DNA of 64,000 bases from Macrosoma leucophasiata (lineage: Eukaryota > Arthropoda > Insecta > Lepidoptera > Hedylidae): the NCBI GenBank assembly GCA_036365455.1, contig JAWQUS010000010.1, forward strand, positions 23,422,501 through 23,486,500, read 5' to 3'. Made by a program: the position numbers and the translations under genes. Positions 36,101 to 47,600 of the stretch are shown here, piece after piece (the first letter of the stretch is position 1; each line of letters starts with the position of its first letter). The notes under the pieces are model-generated. The model worked only from the letters and a program-made list of their open reading frames with translations, searched no databases and had not been told where the DNA came from.

Positions 36101-39100
36101 CCGCGTGCCACAATCCCCCATTTAGGACCACGCCCCCGACGCTTCGGGGGCAGGACCGGGGTACGAGGATTCGCCTCAATCCCCGAACCATCCCCCCCCC
36201 CCTCTGTTTCACTTCCCGCGCGGAGGGAGGGATGATGAAGATTCGTTTCGTTATGTTAGCTTTGAAAATTGAATAAATACATCGTTATTTAAATCTATTC
36301 AAGGGATGTTATGGATACGGATATAGGAATGATTATTATACCGGATACGGATATGAAATTATTTCGGCTTATCCGTTAGTTTCGGATAATTTCGGTTACG
36401 GATATTCGATTTTTAAGAAATTTCGAGAATGTAATTTTTAATTTAAGGAACTGAAATACAAATTTCGAGAATGTTAAATTGCTCACAAGTGAGGTTACGT
36501 ATACACAAGCCGCGCGCTTGTGTGACGCTTCTATCCGATACTATCCGAATTTTTTACTTCGATGTCGGTTACAGATAATTTTTTTATCGGATATCAGATA
36601 GTTTCGGTTACGGTTACTGAGCTCCCTAACATCCCTTATCTATTCATATCTCTTTGCAGTACTTCAACAACGAGAAATACGAGCTGGAGAAATACGACGC
36701 GAGTCTCAAGAAGTACGAAGACGCCTCTCTGAAGACCGCGTCTAGTCTCGCGCTCCTCAACTTCGGGCAACACGCCATATTCAGCGGTGGCCTAAGTCTT
36801 ATTATGATTATGGCTGCTAACGAAATCATTAAAGGTGAGTTTTTTAAGGTTTCGTAAGTGAGAAACCCTTATAGTTTCGCCATGTCCGTCTGTTCGTATG
36901 TTCGCAGCTTAGTTGCAGCAGACTAAATTCTCGATTTGCCGTCCATAATATACGTCACGCTAGAATAAGCCTTTTCTGACCCTTTCCTGACCCTTTCCCC
37001 TATTGTCACACTATCGGTGATACCCCTAAAATATTAGGTTGGGGAAAAAGTTTCTTCGCATTTCTTAAGATAATTCAAAACATTTTTTATTATAGTTTGT
37101 TTAAATTTAACTAAAGTATGTATGTACCATTTTGTTCGATAACCTTTTGCCATCTTGTAGGTAGGGACATGATCCCATTGCTATAAAAATTTTGGGACTT
37201 CTCATCAAAATACCGCGACAAGTGGATTTGGCAGTCCTCTCGTGATGTTAACCTAACATTGCATAGAGAATTCTGAAGAGACCGAAACAAGGTGGAAATC
37301 TGAAGGTGCAAGGTCAGGACTATACGGCGGATGCATTAACACCTCCCAGCCAAACTCTCTTAATTTTTGCTGAGTGGCTATAGATGTGTGAGGTTTAACG
37401 TTATCATGATGAAACACCACACACCTTCTGTTGATCAATTCCGGCCGCTTTCTCTCAACTTCTTGCTTTAATCTCATCAGTTGTTCGCAGTAGAGTTCAG
37501 AATCGATAGTCCTGCCTGGTGGTAATAGCACATAATGAATAATGCCCTTCCAATCCCACCACACACACAACATCACCTTATTGCGAGTTAACCCGGGTTT
37601 CGCCACAGTCTGTGAAGCCTGACCGGAGTTTGACCACGACCTTTTTCGCACGTTCTTGTCGTACGTGATCCACTTTTCATCACCAGTTATCAGCTTCTTC
37701 GAAAATGATTCGGTTTCATTACGTCGTAATAAAGAATCACAAATGAGTACACGGTTCATTAGGTTTCTTTCAGTGAGCTCATGAGGTACCCAAATATCGA
37801 GCTTTTTTTTGTACCCAGCTTTTTTCAAATGCGCCAAAACTGTTTTGTGATCAATTCTCAGTTCTTCAGCTATGTCGTAACTACTGATATGTCGAACTTG
37901 CTCCACTTTTTCAAAAATGGCATCCATTTTGTCCGTATTAGGGCGACCAGAGCGAGGTGCATCTTTGACATTAAAATTTCCGGATTGAAAACGCTTAAAC
38001 CAAATTTGTGCTACTCTCACAGACACTGCACTAGGTCCATAAACATCGCAATTTTTTTTCGCGGCTTGCGTTGCATTTTTACCTTTTTTGTAGTAAAATT
38101 TTAAAATGTATCGAATTTATTCATTAGATTCACTCATCTTGACAGTACGAAAAACAAATGAAAATCACACATTTGCCTAATTTGAATTTGGAATTATGTT
38201 CTTTAAAATTTTAACTTTCTATGATACCAAAACCAGCCAGATACAAATACTACAGCCAAAGAGATTTTATTACAAGTTCATACATACTATAATGCGAAAA
38301 GACTTTTTCCCCAACCTATTATTACGTCACATTTTTTTTTAAAAATCAGGAATAAGTAATAATAATAATAATGGCAACCCATTATACGTCCCACTGCTGG
38401 GCACGAGTCTCTCCCCCTTTTTTTTTTGGGGGGGGAGGCCCAATCGGGAATAGTCTAACGAAATATTAATTAAAAATATTTTAATGATATTTATATTACG
38501 TCACGTTTCCGTGGACTCCCCCGACCCTGTCACATTTTGTCACGCTCAGCGAGACCTCTCCCCCCTTTACAGTATGCGAACGTATTTGATGGACGGGACC
38601 TTAATAGATGAAGATATAAGAATCCATTAATGGTCTCCACAGGTAACATGTCGGTAGGCGACTTGGTGATGGTGAACGGGCTACTGTTCCAACTGTCCAT
38701 TCCACTCGGATTCCTGGGCTCCGTGTACCGCGAGGTGCGCCAGGCCCTCATCGACATGCAGACCATGTTCACCCTTATGACCGTCCGCCCAAGAGTCCAG
38801 GTAGGTCGAAAATCCCGTGCATTGCATGATATTAGTCTTGTACAAATCATATTTGCGGATTTTCTCGCGTATACTACTCCCAAATCACAGAGAGAGATGT
38901 TGGGAGTAGTATACGCGATTTCTACAATGTATGAAGCTCGCGAAAACTTAATAAGATAAACAGATAAAATAAACACATTACAATTATAAAACTTACATAA
39001 AACTATTACAAATGTTCAAAGATACAAACAGAAGTCAAGAAAAGCAAACATATTCAAAAAACTGTTAAATTATACAAAACAAAGTAATATTAAACACAAA

Positions 39101-42100
39101 CGAGCTTTAAGTGGCACAAGACTATTAATTATACTCTAAATTACACAAATATTACATAAAAAAGTCAAAATCTAAAAATAGAAGTTATACAATACTCTAA
39201 CGCTATTGGTCACTTAAGCTCTATCTACGTTCCGATAACGTATACTATTGTGTACTATGCTATTGACGACTACACAACGCGATTGTTATAGGTTGTCTAC
39301 GCGCTGAGAACGTACACTATTGAGGACTGTATGGCCGATCACTATCAAAACTGTTTTTTAATCACACACACTGTACACTGTACTTACGGCGTCGGGATGT
39401 GACGACCCCATCGCCCACTAGCACAAGAATTCCCTTCTGGTGGAGAGGAATTCTTCCGCTAGTGCAGTCAGTCCACCGAACAATGGCGGTCAAACCAGGG
39501 CGGTACAAGTACGTGGGATGGGCAGCAGCGTCCCGCGTAAAATTGCCGCCACTGCGATCGCCAACCCGCATGCCAAGCGTGGCGATTATGGCATTTTCCC
39601 TCCAAATGAGACACAACAAGAAAAAACGGCCCCTAGTCCCCGGCGGCTCCGCTATTCCTGACCATAGTGGTACCGGTCATGGTAACGGCGGGGCAGGGGG
39701 TGCGAAGAATCTCCGGCAGATGCCAGGGTACCACAAACAACGACAATTGGCCCTGGCAACATACAACATTCGGACACTGCGGACCGACGAGAAGGTAGCG
39801 GAACTAGAGGAAGAATTGAGCGGGTTACGATGGCACATTATAGGGTTATCTGAGGTCCGAAGACAGGGGGAGGACTCGATAACCCTCAAGTCTGGTAACC
39901 TGCTCTATTTCCGGGAGGGCGAACAACTGTCCCAGGGTGGTGTCGGTTTCATCGTCCACAAATCCCTCGTGAACAATGTTGTCAAGATCGAGAGTGTGTC
40001 GTCGAGAGTGGCGTACCTTATACTCAGAATAACCAAGCGGTATTCGTTGAAGGTCATACAGGTCTACGCCCCGACCTCAGCACACTCCGATGATGAGGTA
40101 GAAACTATGTATGAGGATATTTCCCGAGCCATACATAGTTCTAAAACCCACTACAACGTTGTCATGGGTGATTTCAACGCGAAATTGGGCGTTCGAGGCG
40201 ACCACGAGCTGAAAGTGGGGCAATTTGGATATGGGCGACGAAACACCAGGGGCCAGACACTGGCTGACTTCATGGAGAAAGAGAGCCTCTATATGATGAA
40301 CTCTTTCTTCGTCTTTCTTTCAAGAAGCGGGCGAAGTCTTTCTTCAAGAAGCGGGCTTGCCGGAAGTGGACCTGGATCAGTCCTGACGGTGCGACCAAAA
40401 ATGAGATAGACTTCATTATGTCCACAAGGCGGCATATATTCAGTGATGTCTCTGTGATCAATTCGGTAAAAACCGGCAGCGATCACCGAATGGTAAGAGG
40501 CACACTGAATATAAATGTCAAGATCGAAAGATCCCGACTAATGAAGTCTACGCTCCGCCCAGCACCGGCCCAAATCCAAAACCCCGAGAGCTTTCAACTC
40601 GAGCTACAAAATCGCTTTGAATGCCTGAGTGAGTGCGTAGATGTGGACGATTATAATAACAGGTTCGTGGAAACTGTCCGGACGGCGGGGTCTAAGTTTT
40701 TCAAGACCCGCCCTTCAAACAAGACCAAAAAGATCTCCAGCCCAACTCTCAAGCTCATGGAAGAGAGGCGAGGTATGGTTCTGAAGTCCTCTGAAGATGC
40801 TTTAGTGTACAGACGGCTCAACAGACAGATCTCCAAGTCATTGACTCGCGACCTTCGGCACTTTAATACTAATAGTATTCAAGCAGCCATAGAGCGGAAC
40901 CAGGGCTCTAAAGTGTTCGCCAAAGATCTGTCCTTAGGCCAAAGCCGTCTCACTAAGCTGAAGACAGAGGACGACAGAATCGTATCGTCGAAACCTGAGC
41001 TTGCAGAGGAGATCGAACGGTTTTACGGACAGTTATACACGACAGCACGACCACCTGTTAACAGTCCGGCAGCAGATCCTAGAGCCGGACTGACCCGACA
41101 CTACACCGAAGATATCCCGGACGTCAGTCTAGACGAGATTAGTACGGCTCTCAAACAGCTCAAAACAACAGGGCGCCGGGTGATGACGGAATCACTGCTG
41201 AACTCCTGAAAGCAGGCGGAAGGCCAGTATTAGAAGCTCTTCAGTTGATGTTCAATTCCGTCATATCCGAGGGCAAAACGCCACAGGCGTGGCACAGAAG
41301 TGTGGTGGTACTGTTCTTTAAGAAAGGCGACAATACCCTTCTAAAAAACTATAGGCCCATCGCACTTCTAAGCCACAGGCAGGGCACATAGCTCGACGAA
41401 CTGACGGCCGTTGGGGCAGAGCAGTTCTCGAGTGGCGACCACGTACCGGAAAGCGAAGCGTAGGCAGGCCTCCCACAAGATGGACCGACGACCTGGTGAA
41501 GGTCGCGGGCAATCGCTGGATGAGGGCGGCCCAGGACCGTTCGTTGTGGCATTCTTTGGGGGAGGCCTTTGTTCAGCAGTGGACGTATTTTGGCTGAAAT
41601 GATGATGATGATGATGACTGTACACTATTAATGAGCGTCCTGCACACTAATTATTTTAAAGAAAAATGGAAAGAAAAATTTGACTTCAGGCGAGACTCGA
41701 ACTCGCGGCCTACTGGGAATCTAGTCCAGCCGCTCTTCCAATTGAGCTACTGAAGTCCTGCCCGATTTGTCAAATCTTTTCTTCACATTTATTGCATTAC
41801 TTTATGGTAGTAGCAGCGCCATCTATTACCAACTATGCTAGTTAGGCAACCGATATAATAGACTTTTCAGTTTATTGAATATCGTAAAGAAGTCGCTTTT
41901 ACCCTTAATAATTGTTTTATATTATTTCGCATTAACACATGCTTGTGAAATATATTTTATTTTAAAGAACAAATCGGGCAGGACTTCAGTAGCTCAATTG
42001 GAAGAGCGGCTGGACTAGATTCCCAGTAGGCCGCGAGTTCGAGTCTCGCCTGAAGTCAAATTTTTCTTTCCATTTTTCTTTAAAATAAAATATATTTCAC

Positions 42101-44609
42101 AAGCATGTGTTAATGCGAAATAATATAAAACAATCCCTTATTCGTTCACTTTTTTACCTCCAACCCCTATTTTTTATTGCGGTATCGAGGTCGTTAACTA
42201 TCCATTTTTTTATACTGCTAAGGCGATACGAAATTCGTCGGGACAGCTAGTAAATTTCTGATTCTGATTCAGGAAAAAGACCAAGCGAAACCCCTCATAG
42301 TGGACGCGAATACGGCCACGATAGAGTTCCGCGACGTCAGTTTCAAGTACGTGAACGGGAAGCCGATATTCAACAACTTGAACTTCAGCATACCGGCCGG
42401 CAAGAAGATCGGCATCGTCGGTGGCTCCGGCAGTGGGTGAGTTTACTGTTTGTTAAATGGGTGACGGAGCTCCCGGCCGTAGGCACCACCGCATTACCTA
42501 ATATTCTTCTTCTCCGTCGTTCACTCTTGGTAGAGCGGTCGTGATTATGGGTCTCTCAATGTTGACCGCAGCCTTCGCGATTGCTCTTCACCGGTCTCTG
42601 TGTGGCACTGCGGGTAAACTCTGTGATGGAGAAGCCAGTTGTGGTTTTAATGAGGTCAGTCCACCTGATTGGGGACCGACCCCGTGATCTTCTGCCTTCC
42701 ACTCGTCCTTGTACTACTAGGCGATCCATAGAGTCGTGTTTACGGGTGACGTGACCAAAGAACTTGAGGACTCGTAGTTGGACAGTCGACGAGAGCCTTT
42801 GTTTTATTGTAAGTTCTTTAAGTATGGATGCGTTTGTTCTATGCGCAGTCCAACTTATCCTTAGAGGGCGTCGCCAGCACCACATCTCTAGGGCGTCAAT
42901 CTTCCTCCTATCTTGCATACTAAGCGTCCACGTTTCAGCTCCATAGAGGAAGATTGGAAAGACTAGGCAATTCGTATCCGACGGTCTTTCCATATCTTAG
43001 TGAGCTTTTACTACAGCACTACCGTGTTCCGGTCAGGTGGCAATGTACGGTCCTGTAATTTCCGGCACAAAGGCATAACACCTCAGGCCTCAGGAGTGGT
43101 AACACATCTGCATTTTGACCTTGGTCATTGTGTGGGTGTCTATAGGCTGCAGTTATCACTTAACATCAATGTGAACTGGACGCTTGTTTGCCACTTCCAT
43201 TACATAAAAAAAACTTGTTATTTTTTTTCTCCTAATTAATGATAGCTATGAAAGGCGTGTTTGTTTATGTATGACATTTGATTAAAACAATGTTTCATTT
43301 GTTAAATAGTTAGGTGTAGTCGACCTAGATTCGGATAGAGACTATGAAATCAATATTTTTTAAATACAAGTAACCTGCATAATATTTTATTATTTATCTT
43401 CAATGTAATTATTCGAATCAGTCAAATAATAAAGTGGCTTTCAAATTGATGGGCAGCGAGTCACAAGATATGCTTACTAGTCGAAATCAATATTTGCCTT
43501 TGATTCTAGCAAATCTACGATGGTGCGTCTGTTGTTCCGGTTCTACGAGCCGCAATCCGGTGAGATTCTTATCGCCGGACAGAACATCAAGGATTTAGAC
43601 TTGACTACTTTGAGGAAAGCCATCGCTATCGTACCACAGGTATGTGACAGGGATGTTACGGATGTCACATCTGATATAGAATAAAAGAAAGAATAAGAAA
43701 AAAATGTTGATTCGGATAGGCCGTTCCACACTAATAATAACAGAGAATAAAAGAATATTTAATTTTGTGATGAAAAAAATAAACAAGTAGGAAAAATAAT
43801 GCCCATACAATAAAACTCTTATAGATACTGAGTTTTCTTATGGCAGGTTTTTTCTCAGTAATGTGGGCTTTGGAACTCTGCCAGTGAATGACAAAGAATG
43901 CTCCATATTTTTTAATTTAGTCTTATCTTGCCGTTTGTAAAAATTGCGACTCAAGTCCTTTATTTCTTCATCAGGATTGCGTGTTATTCCACGACACGAT
44001 ATTCCACAACGTGCACTACGGAGACCTGTCTCGCTCGCCTGAAGATGTGTACCGCGCCAGCAAGATGGCCGAATTACACAACTCTGTTGTCACGTGGCCT
44101 AAGGTATATCCAACTTATTTTATTTAAAGAAAATTCACAAGCATGTGTTAATGCGAAATAATATAAAACAATTATATCCAACTTTACATTAATTGGTATT
44201 AGTGGTCCTTGGAATCGGATGTAAACCTGCGGTCTATGGATAATCAAAACCCCGCATTATTTTGTGTGTGACGACCGCTTGAACCGAGGTCTACGGGTTC
44301 GATATCCATTACAAGAATCGTGTCATCGTCGAAAACAATAATCTTACCACCGATATCATTTAGAGATATTTGACATAGTTCGTTAATAAATACTAAAAAC
44401 ATGGACGGCCCCAAGAGGCTGCCTTGTGGCACACCGTAGGTAACCGGCAAATCATCGCTTTGAATTATTAGCGATGCCATTTTGAATTTAAAAAAATATT
44501 TATTTATTTTATCAGTTAACCATAGGATAGTGAAGAGAATTATCAAAAAGGTGCAGAGGAAAAACTGAAAGTTAGATATAAAAACTAAAAGCAAAATTAA
44601 AATAAAGAG

Positions 44610-44669
<60 letters not shown>

Positions 44670-47600
44670 CTTCACGCCAGGTCCCTAACGGGGTAGGCAG
44701 AGAGTGTAGAGCGCCAGACATCCCGGTTCTGACAAACCTCTCGTGCCTCGTCTACCTTCATCATTCTCTTCATACATGCACGCGAGATAATAAATATATG
44801 TAATATATAACTAACATGCACGCGAGATAATAAATATATGTAATATATAACTAATAAATATAAATGGATATATACAATTATGAATTAAAATTTCCAATGA
44901 ATATACACACATAAATATATATATATGTATTTAATTATTATTTAGATAAACAAAAATACAAATACCTACTCAATAATAAGATTAAAATATGTACATGAAG
45001 TGCGCATGGCTCAGCGGCTGGTGTAGATCATAAGCGATCTACTCAGTTAGGCACTACGGGCGCGGTCGGGTAGAGTGATGGGTGACCGCTAGTGGCAAAT
45101 TAAATGCGCGTTTCCGTGCTTCGGAGGGCACGTTAAGCTGTCGGTCCCGGTTGCTATCGATAGATAGCAGTCGTTAAACCTTGTCGGAGGCCTTATGGGC
45201 GGTTTGAAAACATCCGACAGCGGGTTGGCTACTAACCTATCCATCTTCACCGATCCGCATTGGAGCAGCGTGGTGGAGTAAGGCCTTCAGGCCTCCAGGC
45301 CTTCCCCCAAAAAGGGAAGAGCAGAGCTCGTGCCCAGCAGTGGGACGTATAATGGGTTGCCATTATTATTATAACATGTGCAGAATCACTATACACATGT
45401 GCTCCCATTATAAATTCAAATCTAATCAATTTTCACAAATTTTCAAGTGTTTTACCATATAATTAATTGAATTGTTGGCTTGGGCACATAGTGAGAGGAT
45501 AAATTAGGCTTTAATGTCCTAGAATTTTTTTTTTTGCACTTACTTGCCGGCGACCTTTGATAGTATTTTACGTCACTTCACTTAGCGGTACTTAAATCAC
45601 TGCACTAAAACAATTCAACCCAGGAAGATGGCTTCCATTGCGAATGTAGCTGAGTTCCAGAGGACGGCAATGGCAGCTCTCAATCAGAGGATGGCAGAGT
45701 TCGAAGCCCACCTAAAAGCGTCGTCACCAGGTACTGACTTATCTTCACTAACTAAGGACTTCACTAGCTTCAAGGACCATGTTTGGTCAGTCCTGAATTC
45801 ACTGCAACAGCAAATAGCCGAAGTGAGCAAGCAACTTGACTCCATCGAGACTCATCACCGTAGAAAGTTCCTGTTGCTTGGTGGAGTCCCTGAAATCTCC
45901 AGTGAAGACACTACTCAGACAGTGCTTACAATTCTTCATTCCAACCTTGGTCTCACAAACTTGGATAAAAGCTCTATAGCTGTCTGTCATCGCTTAGGCA
46001 TCAACAGTGAAGGGAGGACACGGCCAATTCTCTTCAAATTTACAAATGTAGAAATGAAGGCCACGGTATGGGGTAAGAAAACCAAGTTGAAAGGTACCAA
46101 ATTAGTACTTTCCGAATTTCTGACCCACCAAAGACAAGTCTCATTTGCATTGGCTCGCAGACTCTTTGGAATTTCAAATGTTTGGACCATGAATGGGAAC
46201 ATCAATATAAAGTTGCCTAACGGCAAACGCCATAGACTGGTGGGCTATGATGATCTCATCGCTCTGGCCGCGTCTCATGGCAAATCCCCAGCCCATCTTT
46301 TGGAGGCCCCAGATAAAATGAGTTCCGTGAATAAAGCCTCCCAAGCTGAAGTGCCAACAAGATCGAGGCGGGATAAAAAGAAATAACCAATCTCGATGAT
46401 AATTTCTTGCTATTGTCTTCCAGTGTAGTTTATTTAGTTCCTTTCTAATGTGCAGTTTGTGTCCGTATTCATTAGCTCCGTATTGTCTTGAATGTCCTGT
46501 ATCCGTTTCACATAAATTTCTTCCACCGCCACTTGTACTTTTTTAAAATACGTGTTCGACTTGTTTGTTTTGTTTACAAATTGATTAGTAGGTAGATTTG
46601 TAATTTCTAACCACTTTGTCCAACTTTTCTATCTTTTAATTTGTACTATAATGTATTTTCGTTCGTTCATGTTTACTTTGCGTGCGTTTGGTATTGTCAA
46701 ACTTTCTGTCAAGTGACATCTGCCGTCACCTGTCATGTCAGATTAAATAGTCGTTTCTCATAGTCAATGGATCGGATACCTGTACATCACTGATCTGGAA
46801 GATGATTGTTTGTTTATTGACAAGTTATTGTGTGTTTTCTTACTGATTGTTAGCCGTCGACCGGCAGGTTATGCAAATCAATTTATTACTAAATCTTCTT
46901 TTTTTTTTTAATCTTTATTTAGTTTATATTTTTTAACTATATATATATATATTTTTTTTTATTACCATTTATTTTTATATATTTTTGGTACAATGTCTGA
47001 TGATGATGATGATAGCTTTTATTCTGCGCTTGATAGTTCTTCCATGTCCTGTTCTTCCCTTGATAGTTCTTTTACCCTAAGTCATCAACTGAACGCAGAA
47101 TTTTCTCGCAACTCTAATTGCCTAAATATCTGTCATATAAATGCTCAAAGCATACCTCAGCATCACTCGGAGCTTTTAAATATATTTTGTGACTCTATGG
47201 TTCATGTCATCCTTGTTTCAGAAAGTTGGCTCAAACCTGAACTTCCTTCTACCACTTTTAGTCTTCCTGACTTCGTCCTTATTCGGAACGATCGCATAGG
47301 TAAAAGAGCCGGGGGTGTGGCTATTTATTTACGTAGCAACATTCCCTTTCAGATTCTCACTTCTTCCCCGTCTCTCTATTCGGCTGCTCCTGAATATCTC
47401 TGTATTGAACTGAAAGTCAAAGGTGTCAAAGCTGTTCTCGGAGTTGTCTATTGTCCTCCTCTTATAGACTATTTTTCTTCTTTAGAGAGTCTTTTTATGT
47501 CCCTTTCCTCGGAATACAACCACATCGTACTCATGGGCGACTTCAATACAGATATGTTGAAATCTACCACCAGGTCTAGAATGCTCTCATCAATACTGGA

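Noticed and set aside
35772..36212. 146-residue minus-strand ORF
   Set aside because: Low-complexity GC-rich repeat, no recognisable domain, lies in an ABCB7 intron.
38530..38976. 148-residue minus-strand ORF
   Set aside because: Antisense shadow of ABCB7 exon 9 and flanking intron.
41368..41625. 85-residue minus-strand ORF starting [12 protein letters not shown]
   Set aside because: The histidine run is the RTE (ATG/ATC) tail read antisense; not a His-rich protein.
41982..42057. Functional tRNA gene with defined anticodon
   Set aside because: Cloverleaf is present but the anticodon arm is irregular and copies are embedded in repeats; kept only as tRNA-like.
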